A DNA stretch of 63,880 bases from an uncultured Pelagibacteraceae bacterium (GTDB lineage: Bacteria; Pseudomonadota; Alphaproteobacteria; Pelagibacterales; Pelagibacteraceae), in the NCBI GenBank assembly GCA_902595535.1, contig CACJQI010000003.1, positions 84,383 through 148,262 on the forward strand, written 5' to 3'. Shown piece by piece: positions 50,344 to 58,835 of this stretch; the first letter of the stretch is position 1, and every line of letters starts with the position of its first letter. The notes under the pieces are model-generated. The model was given only the letters and a program-made list of their open reading frames with translations. It did no database searches and was not told the origin of the DNA. The position numbers and the translations under genes are program-made.

Positions 50344-50856
50344 TTAGAAGTTTTTTAAAAAATTAAACATATAACTATTTGCCCCAGGGTTTTTATCTCC
50401 CAAACTTGCATTAGACAAATGATTATAAGAAAAACCAATTTTAGAGCTATCTGATAAGTTAAGCGATAGTTGGACTTCACTTTTAAATTCAAGCATATGT
50501 CCAAGATCTTTCCCATCTCCTTCATGGTATAAACCCGGCGTAAAACTTGGTGTGATATTTAATGCCCCAATTTTATATTGAGCTTGAACACCTGTATAAA
50601 CGTAACCTGCACTATCTGCTGTAATTAATATGCCCGTTATAGGCGAAAGATTTCCTAAAAATGTATCTCTATTTAGATTTTCGTTTTGATGCTGGAAACC
50701 AACTAATGTTGATTTCTTACCATCGTCACTAAAATCAAACATACCCGTATAAACATTATACTGATTATTTTGAATATTATTTTTCATTTCTTCAGCACTT
50801 ATCGAAGATACAACAAATAAAATACAAACACTTAAACAAATTCTTTTAAAGATCAT
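50344..50856 (-). CDS. PagL-like outer-membrane beta-barrel (lipid A deacylase family, catalytic Glu not conserved)
   Basis: A 170-residue exported protein with a signal peptide (CILFVVSSISAEE, cleavage after ISA). The C-terminus YNHLSNASLGDKNPGANSY matches the PagL/acyloxyacyl hydrolase motif, and the protein ends in aromatic residues (NFLKNF) as outer-membrane barrels do. The catalytic His and Ser are present (His146, Ser148), but the residue aligned with PagL Glu140 is Asn160. PagL removes a 3-O-acyl chain from lipid A; with the altered triad, activity is uncertain. It lies between the hydroxyacid genes and the ccm cluster with no obvious link to either. Confidence 0.65.
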   Translation of the reverse strand: MIFKRICLSVCILFVVSSISAEEMKNNIQNNQYNVYTGMFDFSDDGKKSTLVGFQHQNENLNRDTFLGNLSPITGILITADSAGYVYTGVQAQYKIGALNITPSFTPGLYHEGDGKDLGHMLEFKSEVQLSLNLSDSSKIGFSYNHLSNASLGDKNPGANSYMFNFLKNF

Positions 50857-50866
50857 AACATTTAAA

Positions 50867-51229
50867 TTATTTTCTAATTTTAAAATTTTTAATAACTATT
50901 GCACCCCCAATTAAAAATATCAATATTGGTAATAACCACAAAATATAAGTATTTTTATTAAGTTCAGGATCATACAAAATCCATTCTCCATATTTTTCTT
51001 TAAAAAAATTATAAATTTGTTTTTCAGAGAAACCTTCATTTAATTTTTTATCTACTAAAACTTTCATGCTATTAGCAAATTCAGAATCTGAGTCATAAAC
51101 AGACTGTCCCTGACAAATTAAACAACGTAAATTTTTTGTAATTTTAATTTTCATATCATCTGTATTTGCTCCAAGATGATTAAAATAAAAAATAAAAAAA
51201 ATGATAAAAAATAATTTTAATATCTTCAT
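50867..51229 (-). CDS. ccmH: Cytochrome c maturation protein CcmH
   Basis: A thioredoxin-like reductant of apocytochrome c heme-binding cysteines. The short 120-residue form has an N-terminal signal/anchor (1-20), the redox motif LRCLICQGQS with Cys36 and Cys39, the three-helix domain (NSMKVLVDKKLNEG, KYGEWILYDP) and a C-terminal membrane helix (residues about 96-114). This equals the N-terminal domain of E. coli CcmH; the TPR part (CcmI) is not encoded next to it. The start overlaps the ccmG stop by four bases (ATGA). Confidence 0.94.
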   Translation of the reverse strand: MKILKLFFIIFFIFYFNHLGANTDDMKIKITKNLRCLICQGQSVYDSDSEFANSMKVLVDKKLNEGFSEKQIYNFFKEKYGEWILYDPELNKNTYILWLLPILIFLIGGAIVIKNFKIRK

Positions 51230-51744
51230 TTTATTAATAATCTAATTTCTTCAACTAGTTCTTTGTTAAGAGGTCCAATATATTTTTTAATTACTTTTCC
51301 ATCATTGATTAAGAATGATTCGGGTACTCCAAAAGCGCCCCACTCTATTGCGTTAATACCCTCTTTATCAAAAATTATTTCTTGGTAAGGATTTCCAAGT
51401 TCATTCAAAAAATTCTCAGCACTATTCTTTTTGTCTTTATAATTTAATCCAATTATTTCTATCTTTTTATTTTTAGTTAAATCCATTAACAAAGGATGCT
51501 CAGTTCTACATGGAACACACCATGATGACCAAATATTCAATAAATAAAATTTATCTAATTTAAAAAGTTCAGATGAATTTATTTTTTTATTTGAATAAAA
51601 TAAATTTGTAGAAAATGATGGAATTTCATTGTTAGATTTTTTTTTTGGAGTGTAAATATTTGTATCCTGTAAAGCTTTATAAAAAACTATAAAAATAATT
51701 ATGAATATTGCAATTGTAGTAATTTTTAATGCTTTATTATTCAT
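51226..51744 (-). CDS. ccmG: Thiol:disulfide interchange protein CcmG (DsbE)
   Basis: A membrane-anchored periplasmic thioredoxin that keeps apocytochrome c or CcmH reduced. An N-terminal membrane helix covers residues 8-23, and the thioredoxin fold carries WCVPC with Cys76 and Cys79; IEWGAFGVPESFLI includes the cis-proline region. At 172 residues it is of usual size. The gene overlaps ccmF by eight bases and ccmH by four, so the set is tightly coupled. Confidence 0.94.
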   Translation of the reverse strand: MNNKALKITTIAIFIIIFIVFYKALQDTNIYTPKKKSNNEIPSFSTNLFYSNKKINSSELFKLDKFYLLNIWSSWCVPCRTEHPLLMDLTKNKKIEIIGLNYKDKKNSAENFLNELGNPYQEIIFDKEGINAIEWGAFGVPESFLINDGKVIKKYIGPLNKELVEEIRLLIK

Positions 51745-53614
51745 AATTTTTTTTAAATAAACTTACCAATCCACCAAAACTAATTAACAAAACTGAAAGC
51801 CATATCCATAGCATAAAAGGTTTAACTTGATACCTAACATTGAAATAATCTTGATTTTGAACTACATTAATCACTATAAATTTATCTGAAATCATTGTTG
51901 TTTTAATATCTGCTTCACTGGTTACAATATTTGGCTGATTATAAATTCTTAGTTCAGGAGATAAATTTTCTGTGATGCCCATAGAATTTTCTATATTAAA
52001 ATTTGCAATAATAGACTTAAAATTTTTTTCCTCTTTTTGTTTAATACTTTTAAAAAATATTTTTGTTTTTGAGTCATCAAAAGTTTCACCGACTTTTAGG
52101 TTTGTAGTAATTTCGCTCGAAAATAAGCTGTTAAATAAAATACTTAAAATCAATAAACTAAATCCAAAATGAGCAATATTTTGTGAAATATTATTAAATT
52201 TCTTTATAAAAAAATCTCTAAAAGTTATGAAAAATAGATAAGTGGCACTAGAAATTAAAATTGTATTGATAAGAAAGTTAGCCTCAAAGATTTTTAAAAT
52301 AAAAAAGGATATTAAAACTGAAATTATAAGTAACAAAATCATAGACAATTTATCTTCTAAATTTGACTTAACCCATTTCAATTTAGGCCCGATGGCCATT
52401 GCCAATAAGAATGGTATTAGAAACGGAACTATTAACTTATGGTAAAATGGCGGTCCAACAGATACTTTTTGAGATGATAAAACATCAAGAAAAATTGGAT
52501 AAACAGTGCCAATTAAAACTACGGATAAAAAATACATCATAAACCAATTATTAATTATTATTGATGTTTCCTTGCTAAGCCATGAAAAATTATTCAATTC
52601 ATTTTGAGTAGATTTATGAAAAAAGAAAAAAACAAAAAGTGAAATTAAGATTAAAGAAAATAGAAAAACTAAGATAAATAATCCTCTTCCGGGATCATTT
52701 GCAAACGTATGAACAGAATTTAAAATTCCAGATCTCACTAAGAATGTACCACACATACTTAATGTAAAAGTTGAGATTGATAAAATTATTACCCAAGATG
52801 TTAAAACTTGTTTTTTTTCTAATACTAATATGCAGTGTAGAAGTGTTGTTAATGCTAACCAAGGCATTAACGATACGTTCTCAACAGGATCCCAAAACCA
52901 AAAACCACCCCAACCTAATTCGTAATAAGCCCAAATAGATCCTAACATAATTCCTAATGTCAGAAACACCCATGAAATTAAAACCCATTTTTTAATATGG
53001 GTAGCCCATTTTTTAGATATCATATTAAGACAAGTAGCAGCTAAAGCTGAAGAAAAAATAATAGAGGATCCAACATAACCTAAATATAAAATTGGCGGGT
53101 GAATTGCTAGAGCTGGATCTTGTAATATAGGATTTAAACCTAAACCCTCATCTGGGGTTGGATATAAATAATTAAATGGGTTTGAAGTTTGAATTAAAAA
53201 AACAAAAAAACCAATAATTATAATTTGCTGAAATAATAAAGTTAAAATTTTATATTTAACTGGTTGTTTTTTTGTTTTAATTAAAAATAAAGATATAAAT
53301 AAAGTTAAAACAAGCAACCAAAGTAATAGGCTACCCTCATGATTTCCCCATGTACCTGAAATTTTATAAAAAAGAGGTTTCGTTGAATGCGAATTATTAA
53401 ATACTGTTTCGTTACTAAAATCAGAAAATACAAATGAAAAAACTAGACATAAAAAACTTAAAGAAACTAAAATTAGTTGAAAAAAAGAAGAAAATAAAAT
53501 TTTAGTATTTAAGTATTCAGAATTTTTAAAATTTTTAATTGATAAAAAAATGATAATTAGGCTAAAACAAAGTCCTAGGATAAGAGAATAATGGCCAATA
53601 ACACTTAATAACAT
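51737..53614 (-). CDS. ccmF: Heme lyase CcmF
   Basis: The polytopic heme lyase that joins heme to apocytochrome c. The WWD heme-handling domain is WGGFWFWDPVENVSLMPW, with flanking periplasmic histidines (WGNHEGS and the His in ALAIHPPILYLG, SVHTFA). About 14-15 membrane helices span 625 residues, and a periplasmic domain lies near residues 510-590. It is directly adjacent to ccmE. No unusual truncation was seen. Confidence 0.95.
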   Translation of the reverse strand: MLLSVIGHYSLILGLCFSLIIIFLSIKNFKNSEYLNTKILFSSFFQLILVSLSFLCLVFSFVFSDFSNETVFNNSHSTKPLFYKISGTWGNHEGSLLLWLLVLTLFISLFLIKTKKQPVKYKILTLLFQQIIIIGFFVFLIQTSNPFNYLYPTPDEGLGLNPILQDPALAIHPPILYLGYVGSSIIFSSALAATCLNMISKKWATHIKKWVLISWVFLTLGIMLGSIWAYYELGWGGFWFWDPVENVSLMPWLALTTLLHCILVLEKKQVLTSWVIILSISTFTLSMCGTFLVRSGILNSVHTFANDPGRGLFILVFLFSLILISLFVFFFFHKSTQNELNNFSWLSKETSIIINNWFMMYFLSVVLIGTVYPIFLDVLSSQKVSVGPPFYHKLIVPFLIPFLLAMAIGPKLKWVKSNLEDKLSMILLLIISVLISFFILKIFEANFLINTILISSATYLFFITFRDFFIKKFNNISQNIAHFGFSLLILSILFNSLFSSEITTNLKVGETFDDSKTKIFFKSIKQKEEKNFKSIIANFNIENSMGITENLSPELRIYNQPNIVTSEADIKTTMISDKFIVINVVQNQDYFNVRYQVKPFMLWIWLSVLLISFGGLVSLFKKNYE

Positions 53615-54034
53615 TTATTTATTTCCAAGCGCTTCCTTAACTTCTGGAGGCATATAATTTTCATCATGTTTTGCTAAAATTTTAGTAGCTGAAAAAAAAT
53701 TTCTATCTTTTAAAAAACCCTCAGCAACCACACCTTTTCCTTCTTCAAAAAGATTTGGTATTGCCCCAGAATAAGTCACATTGATTTCATTTTTAAAATC
53801 AGTGATTATAAATTTAACCTCATTAGAAGTAATAAAAATAGAGCTTTTTTTTACCATGCCACCTACCCTGATTTTTTTTTTATCTAATTCAGAAATTTCT
53901 TTAATCTCTGAAGGCGATTGAAAATATACCACGTTTTCTTTTAAAGATTTTAAAACAAGGAATACTGTTAATATTAAAGTGGTTAAAATGAGAAGTATAA
54001 ATAAAAATCTTAATTTAACCTTGCGACCATACAT
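53615..54034 (-). CDS. ccmE: Heme chaperone CcmE
   Basis: A periplasmic heme chaperone that carries heme from CcmABCD to CcmF. The N-terminal anchor lies at residues 9-29, then an OB-fold domain ([33 protein letters not shown], key part [11 protein letters not shown]) and the heme motif AKHDENY, in which His123 binds heme covalently and Tyr127 is an axial ligand. The 139 residues are full length. It lies nine bases after ccmD and abuts ccmF. Confidence 0.96.
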   Translation of the reverse strand: MYGRKVKLRFLFILLILTTLILTVFLVLKSLKENVVYFQSPSEIKEISELDKKKIRVGGMVKKSSIFITSNEVKFIITDFKNEINVTYSGAIPNLFEEGKGVVAEGFLKDRNFFSATKILAKHDENYMPPEVKEALGNK

Positions 54035-54043
54035 GGTTATAAG

Positions 54044-54271
54044 TTAATTATTTGTTGCGTCAGCTAAAATTTCTTTATTAATTCTTTGTGATTTTGCAGA
54101 TTTAGCCTTCTCAGAGTTTAGAGATCCAAATTTAGCTACAAACTTGTCTTGTTCTTTTATAAATTGAGATTTTGTAATTAAATATAGGGCAGAAAAACTT
54201 AAAAGAGTAAAACTAAAAGCAGATAACACGTAAGATCCGTATCCGTTCATTGAAATTATTTCATTTATCAT
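54044..54271 (-). CDS. ccmD: Heme exporter protein CcmD
   Basis: A small single-helix protein that helps release holo-CcmE from the CcmABC complex. The 75 residues give one helix at about 14-35 preceded by NGYGSYVLSAFS, matching the CcmD pattern of an aromatic-rich segment before the helix, followed by a charged tail. It overlaps the ccmC stop by four bases. The family is weakly conserved, so the call relies on size, topology and position between ccmC and ccmE. Confidence 0.85.
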   Translation of the reverse strand: MINEIISMNGYGSYVLSAFSFTLLSFSALYLITKSQFIKEQDKFVAKFGSLNSEKAKSAKSQRINKEILADATNN

Positions 54272-54975
54272 AGTCTGTCTAAGCCTTTATTTTTAATTTT
54301 TATCAGTTCTGTATTATATTTCATTAAGAAAATTAGCAATGAAAAAAGAGCAAATGCCGCAGTCATTATTAATAAAGGATAAAGCATTGATGAATGAATT
54401 GTACTTTTTGACAATATATTGATTGATGCTGGTTGATGAAGTGTATTCCACCAGTCCACAGAATATTTAATGATTGGAACATTAATTATACCTAGTATCG
54501 TGATGAAAGTTGTGATCTTAAAAACCTTTTCTTCAGTTTCATAAATTCTCCAAGAAATTAGATACATAGCATAAAATAATAATAAAATTAGCATAGATGT
54601 AATTCTTGCATCCCAGGCCCACCAAGTACCCCAAGTTGGCTTACCCCAAATAGCTCCAGTAACCAATGCAATAATATTAAAAACAAAACCTGAGGGGGCT
54701 AAACTTTTTGCTATCAAAAAAAAATTTTTGTTTTTAAAAACAAAGCCAAAAATTGATAAAAAAGTTATAGATGAAAAAATTCCAAGAGAAATCCAAGCTG
54801 CAGGTACATGCACGTACATGATTCTGACTGCATCACTTTGTTTATAATCTTCGGGAGATAAAAATAATGCTTCAGTTAATCCAATAGAAAGAACAATGAT
54901 AAACAAAAGCAAAACATATTTGGGGGCTTTAGATGTTATCTGAAAAATCTTATTAGGTTCAAAAAATTTAAACAT
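54268..54975 (-). CDS. ccmC: Heme exporter membrane protein CcmC
   Basis: A six-helix membrane protein that loads heme onto CcmE. The WWD motif GTWWAWDARITSML and the flanking histidines (MYVHVPAAW; NTLHQPASI) that hold heme are all present in 235 residues. It is first in ccmC-D-E-F-G-H. The ABC transporter genes ccmA and ccmB, which usually precede ccmC, are not here: upstream is hspQ, across 175 bases containing a large inverted repeat. Confidence 0.96.
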   Translation of the reverse strand: MFKFFEPNKIFQITSKAPKYVLLLFIIVLSIGLTEALFLSPEDYKQSDAVRIMYVHVPAAWISLGIFSSITFLSIFGFVFKNKNFFLIAKSLAPSGFVFNIIALVTGAIWGKPTWGTWWAWDARITSMLILLLFYAMYLISWRIYETEEKVFKITTFITILGIINVPIIKYSVDWWNTLHQPASINILSKSTIHSSMLYPLLIMTAAFALFSLLIFLMKYNTELIKIKNKGLDRL

Positions 54976-55023
54976 AGTTTTTTTATCGTTATTTCAGAGA
55001 TATCTATTATGAAAAGGATTTCC

Positions 55024-55079
55024 GATCAAGAATGCAGAGGGATATAATGAATTGAAATTAACTTTTAACATTCTTGATC
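55024..55079. repeat. Perfect 11-bp inverted repeat with 34-base loop, upstream of ccmC
   Basis: GATCAAGAATG (55024-55034) and CATTCTTGATC (55069-55079) are exact reverse complements. The 34-base loop contains TATAAT on the plus strand (55043-55048) with only a weak -35 match. The element lies in the leader of ccmC, 49 bases before its start, and downstream of hspQ. It might be a leader hairpin, an hspQ terminator with an unusually long loop, a dimer-binding site, or a small antisense RNA. Nothing else is visible in this 175-base spacer. Confidence 0.6.
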
Positions 55080-55150
55080 AGAATATGTTTTTATTTTAGC
55101 TAATTTGTGTGGCCTAGATTTGAACTAAATGTGGTTGAATAGTGATTTGC

Positions 55151-55471
55151 TTAATTTGAAAGCTTAAAATAAGTAGAGCCTTTTTTACCAGAAAAAATCT
55201 CTTCAATTAAGGGGTGTTTTATTGGCTCATCAGAGTCGTCCATTAATAGATTTTGTTCTGAAACATACGCTTCATAAGTAATTTCATCGTTTTCAGCTAG
55301 TAAATGGTAAAAAGGTTGGTCTTTTCTGGGTCTAACATTTTTTGGTATAGACTGGTACCATTCTTCTGAATTATTAAATTCAAAATCTACATCGTATATA
55401 ACACCTCTAAACTCGAAATGTTTATGCTTAACGATGTCTCCTATCGAGAATTTTGCTTTTTGGATTGGCAT
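55151..55471 (-). CDS. hspQ: Heat shock protein HspQ (YccV-like)
   Basis: A 106-residue hemimethylated-DNA-binding/YccV-type protein. In E. coli HspQ is a heat-induced specificity factor that stimulates degradation by Lon. The pattern FSIGDIVKHKHFEFRGVIYDVD (key part IGDIVKHKHFEFRGVI), DQPFYHLLAE and YVSEQNLL is diagnostic. It probably forms a single-gene unit; its 3' side faces the ccm operon across 175 bases. Confidence 0.93.
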   Translation of the reverse strand: MPIQKAKFSIGDIVKHKHFEFRGVIYDVDFEFNNSEEWYQSIPKNVRPRKDQPFYHLLAENDEITYEAYVSEQNLLMDDSDEPIKHPLIEEIFSGKKGSTYFKLSN

Positions 55472-55530
55472 TATTCTTAGTATGGGTATTTAAATATAAA
55501 AATCAATGCTAAAAATATTAATGTTTTGTG

Positions 55531-56109
55531 ATGTGGCAATATGTTAGTATTTTTAAAGTGAATAAATCTTTTTTAAAATTTGTTACTGATTTTGGGCCTT
55601 TAGCTATATTTTTTTTCTTCTATTACAATAATGATAAAAATTTATCAGTTGCAATTCCTCCACTTATAGTTGCAACTTTAATCGCTTTAGCAGTTGTTTG
55701 GTTTTTTGAAAAAAAAATTCCAACCATGCCATTAGTGAGTGGAATATTAATAACTTTTTTTGGTGGGCTTACTATTTACTTCAATGATCCAGTTTTTATT
55801 TATGTAAAACCTACAATTATTAATATTTTATTTGCTTTAGCGTTATTTTTTGGGAGATATTTTACCAAAGAACCAGTTCTGAAAAAAATAATGGGTAAAT
55901 CAATTCCTATATCAGACTTAGGTTGGGAACTTTTAAATAGAAGATGGATGTTTTTTTTCTTTGGTCTAGCAATATTAAATGAGTGTATTTGGCGTACTCA
56001 AACTGAAGAGTTTTGGGTTAACTTTAAAGTATGGGGAATGCTGCCAATAACTATTGTATTTACAGGATTTCAAATTCCTTTGATTAATAAATATAAAATT
56101 GATGCGTAG
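55531..56109 (+). CDS. yciB: Inner membrane septation protein (YciB/IspZ family)
   Basis: A five-helix inner membrane protein of the YciB family, linked to septation and envelope integrity. Recognisable are KFVTDFGPLAIFFFFYY, the YFNDPVFIYVKPTIIN region (family pattern near F-KPT), and the end segment NECIWRTQTEEFWVNFK. I use the ATG at 55531 (192 aa). A GTG at 55558 would start closer to the usual family N-terminus (VNKSFLKF), so the first nine residues are uncertain; no clear ribosome-binding site separates them. Its end overlaps the DUF2794 gene by eight bases. Confidence 0.88.
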   Translation: MWQYVSIFKVNKSFLKFVTDFGPLAIFFFFYYNNDKNLSVAIPPLIVATLIALAVVWFFEKKIPTMPLVSGILITFFGGLTIYFNDPVFIYVKPTIINILFALALFFGRYFTKEPVLKKIMGKSIPISDLGWELLNRRWMFFFFGLAILNECIWRTQTEEFWVNFKVWGMLPITIVFTGFQIPLINKYKIDA

Positions 56110-56446
56110 TAATTTAAAATTAGTTGTTAATAACCCACACAATCAAACTGAAGAAAAACAATTTTTTGAAAAAAAAGAACTTAAAATTATTTTGGATTTA
56201 TATGCCAAAATGGTTTCTGAAGGATCTTGGAAAGATTATGGCTTAAGCATCTCTAATAAACAAGTTAGTTTTAGCGTTTTCAGAAATTCAGCCGAAAATG
56301 CTTTATATAAAATTTGTAAAAACTTTAACCCTAAAAGCAAAAATTTAAAATATCTAATAACAGATACTACTGGTAAGATTTTAAAGAATTCTTTTGATCT
56401 TAAAGTTCTTTTAAAAAATATTAATTGGAAAAAACTTCAAAAGTAA
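56102..56446 (+). CDS. DUF2794 domain protein
   Basis: A 114-residue protein of a family nearly restricted to alphaproteobacteria and of unknown function. Typical features are ELKIILDLYAKMVSEGSWKDYGL, a shared W-[RK]-DY pattern, VSFSVFRNSAENALYKICK and the C-terminal ILKNSFDLKVLLK. The start ATG at 56102 overlaps the yciB stop by eight bases; an upstream TTG is less likely. It is probably cytosolic, having no signal or helices long enough to span the membrane. It converges on the BI-1 gene with a two-base gap. Confidence 0.82.
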   Translation: MRSNLKLVVNNPHNQTEEKQFFEKKELKIILDLYAKMVSEGSWKDYGLSISNKQVSFSVFRNSAENALYKICKNFNPKSKNLKYLITDTTGKILKNSFDLKVLLKNINWKKLQK

Positions 56447-56448
56447 AA

Positions 56449-57207
56449 TTATCGTCTTTGACCAAATAATCTTAACAGCATTATAAAAAGATTAATAAAG
56501 TCTAGGTAAAGAGTTAAGGCACCCATTACAGCTTTTTTTCCAATCAACTCACCTGTATCACTTGCCGAATACATATTTTTAATTTTTTGAGTGTCATAAG
56601 CAGTAAGTCCTACAAATATCAATACTCCTAAAATTGAGATAACAAAATACATCATTGGAGATTTTAAGAATATATTAACTAACGATGCAATGATAATTCC
56701 AATTAACCCCATAATTAAAAATGATCCAAATTTAGTTAAGTCTCTTTTAGTTGTGTAACCATAAATGCTCATTGCTCCAAATGTAGCTGAACAAATAAAG
56801 AAAACTCTCGTTACACTCATTCCTGTGTAAAATAATAAAAGTGAAGATAAAGATAAGCCCATCAATCCCGCAAAAACCCAAAAGGTTATTTGCGCTTTTG
56901 CTGCGCTCATTTTATTAATTCCAAAACTCATATAAAAAACAACCGCTAAAGGTGCTAACATTACAACCCATTTCAAACCAGAATTATAAATTGCTTGCCC
57001 CAAAGGTTCTAAAATTATTCCTGTACTCGTAATTTCTTGAACTGAAAGTTTAAAAGTTATAAGAGCAACTATTCCTGTTAATAAAATTCCAGTTGCCATG
57101 TAGTTATATACCTTAAGCATGTAGGCTCTTAAGCCCTCATCCATTACAACTGCTGTTTGCTGAGCTACTTTAGCTCTGTTTAATATTCCTTTTTTATCAA
57201 ATTCCAT
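56449..57207 (-). CDS. Bax inhibitor-1/YccA family membrane protein
   Basis: A seven-helix inner membrane protein of the BI-1 family (252 aa), whose bacterial members act as pH-sensitive calcium leak channels or as modulators of FtsH. Conserved parts are LRAYMLKVYNYMATGILLTG (key part YNYMATGILL), the FGAMSIYGYTTKRDLTKFGSF segment (key part GYTTKRDL), LTAYDTQKIK with the conserved Asp, and LYLDFINLFIMLLRLFGQRR at the end (key part LDFINLF). It is transcribed alone, convergent with the DUF2794 gene and divergent from the reductase gene. Confidence 0.93.
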   Translation of the reverse strand: MEFDKKGILNRAKVAQQTAVVMDEGLRAYMLKVYNYMATGILLTGIVALITFKLSVQEITSTGIILEPLGQAIYNSGLKWVVMLAPLAVVFYMSFGINKMSAAKAQITFWVFAGLMGLSLSSLLLFYTGMSVTRVFFICSATFGAMSIYGYTTKRDLTKFGSFLIMGLIGIIIASLVNIFLKSPMMYFVISILGVLIFVGLTAYDTQKIKNMYSASDTGELIGKKAVMGALTLYLDFINLFIMLLRLFGQRR

Positions 57208-57291
57208 AATGACCTGAATATAATAGTCTTTTACTAATTATTCAAGATGCCTTAAAAGATTAAAAAGCATCAAAATTAAATAAAAAGCATT

Positions 57292-58329
57292 ATGAATTAT
57301 AAAAAACTGGGAAATACTGATCTTGATGTAAGTACAATTTGTCTCGGTACTATGACTTGGGGGGAACAAAATACACAAGAAGAGGGTTTTGAACAGATGG
57401 ACTATGCTTTAGATCAAGGAGTAAATTTTTGGGATACTGCAGAACTTTATGCTGTTCCACCTAAAGCAGAAACATATGGTCACACAGAAATTATAATTGG
57501 TAACTGGTTTAAAAAAACAAAAAAAAGAGATCAAGTAATTTTAGCATCAAAAGTTGCAGGACCAATGAGAGCTTATTTGAGAGGTGGTGGAAATAATTAT
57601 GGTATAGATATGATGACTGAAGCGGTAAATGATAGCTTAAAAAGACTACAAACAGATTATATTGATCTCTATCAACTTCACTGGCCAGAGAGAAACACTA
57701 ATATGTTTGGAAGATTAGGTTACGAACATAAAGAAAATGGAAATTGGAATAAATTTGAGGATGTTCTAGGAAACCTAAAAAGGTTTGTAGATGATGGCAA
57801 AATCAGAGAAGTTGGATTATCAAATGAGACTCCATGGGGTGTTTCAAAATATTTGGAGCTCTCAAAAGATAAAAATTTGCCAAGAATGATGTCTGTACAA
57901 AATCCCTATAGTTTACTTAATAGAACTTATGAAGTTGGATTGGCTGAAATATCAATTAGAGAAGAAATTGGCCTGTTAGCCTACTCTCCTCTAGCAAGTG
58001 GATACTTATCAGGAAAATACAGAAATAATCAAATACCAAAGAATTCAAGAATAGAGCGAGATCCAAATTTTTGGACAAGATATGCAAAGCCTAATACTGA
58101 AAAAGCTGTAGATGCTTACTATGAAATAGCTAATAAGTACGACGTTAATTTAGCACAAATGTCGATCAAATTTTTAGAAATCCAACCATTTGTAACTTCA
58201 GTTATTATTGGTGCAACTACAATGGAGCAGTTGAAAACTAACATAGAAAGTGTAAATGTTAATTTGTCTGATGATATCATTAAAGAAATTAATAAAGTAC
58301 AAACAATATATCCAAACCCATGTCCATAA
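57292..58329 (+). CDS. Aldo/keto reductase (Tas-like)
   Basis: A 345-residue NADPH-dependent TIM-barrel reductase. The catalytic set is seen in FWDTAELYA (Asp and Tyr), VILASKVAGP (Lys) and QLHWPER (His); the NADP-binding end carries SVIIGATTMEQLK. The overall style (NYKKLGNTDLDVSTICLGTMTWGEQN, key part LGTMTWGEQN) matches the E. coli Tas subgroup. The physiological substrate is unknown. Its last 10 bases overlap the next gene, suggesting coupled expression with the IalB-like protein. Confidence 0.92.
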   Translation: MNYKKLGNTDLDVSTICLGTMTWGEQNTQEEGFEQMDYALDQGVNFWDTAELYAVPPKAETYGHTEIIIGNWFKKTKKRDQVILASKVAGPMRAYLRGGGNNYGIDMMTEAVNDSLKRLQTDYIDLYQLHWPERNTNMFGRLGYEHKENGNWNKFEDVLGNLKRFVDDGKIREVGLSNETPWGVSKYLELSKDKNLPRMMSVQNPYSLLNRTYEVGLAEISIREEIGLLAYSPLASGYLSGKYRNNQIPKNSRIERDPNFWTRYAKPNTEKAVDAYYEIANKYDVNLAQMSIKFLEIQPFVTSVIIGATTMEQLKTNIESVNVNLSDDIIKEINKVQTIYPNPCP

Positions 58330-58832
58330 TTAAAAAAATTATAATTATATTGCCAATATTTTTTATAAGCTTAATCGCACAATCATTTGCAGAAGAAATA
58401 AAAAAAATTGGAAAATTTAAAGATTGGGAAGCAATGGTTGTTACTGAGGCAAATGGAAAAGTTTGTTTTGCACAATCATCACCCATTTTACAAGCTCCAA
58501 AATCAAATAAAAGAGATGCTAAATTATTTATTGCTTTTAGACCTGCAGAAAAAATAATTAATGAAGTTAGTGTTACTGCAGGATACGAATTTAATAAAAA
58601 TAACTCCATAACTGCCGCTTCAGGTAAAAATAAATTTAAGTTTGATATTAAAGAGCAAGGTTTTGCTTGGATTGCAGATACCAAGATTGAATATAGAATG
58701 ATTAAAAGAATGAAAAAAGGATCTAGAATTATGATTACTGGTTATAATCAAAAAGGCTCTCAAACAATAGATCATTATTCTTTATTAGGTTTTACAAAAG
58801 CTTATAACGCCACGAAAAAAGCTTGTAGTTAA
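58320..58832 (+). CDS. Invasion-associated locus B (IalB)-like exported protein
   Basis: A 170-residue protein with a signal peptide (IIIILPIFFISLIAQSFAEE, cleavage near SFA) and an IalB-type domain: FKDWEAMVVTEANGKVCFAQS near the start (key part WEAMVV and CFAQS), DIKEQGFAWIAD and MKKGSRIMITGYN. IalB proteins are periplasmic and common in alphaproteobacteria including non-pathogens; the name comes from Bartonella and does not imply pathogenicity. The two cysteines (about residue 49 and the penultimate residue) may pair. It overlaps the reductase and lies three bases before argG. Confidence 0.83.
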   Translation: MSIIKKIIIILPIFFISLIAQSFAEEIKKIGKFKDWEAMVVTEANGKVCFAQSSPILQAPKSNKRDAKLFIAFRPAEKIINEVSVTAGYEFNKNNSITAASGKNKFKFDIKEQGFAWIADTKIEYRMIKRMKKGSRIMITGYNQKGSQTIDHYSLLGFTKAYNATKKACS

Positions 58833-58835
58833 TCA

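Noticed and set aside
55107..55133. tRNA 3' half or attachment-site remnant on the minus strand (GTTCAAATC next to a weak 5-bp stem)
   Set aside because: Resembles a T-arm followed by a CCA-like end, but two of the five stem pairs are wobble, and no D-arm, anticodon arm or matching acceptor strand lies at the right distance; hspQ occupies that space.
55472..55530. Riboswitch or additional small gene before yciB
   Set aside because: Only 59 bases, no stable hairpin and no open frame with plausible signals.
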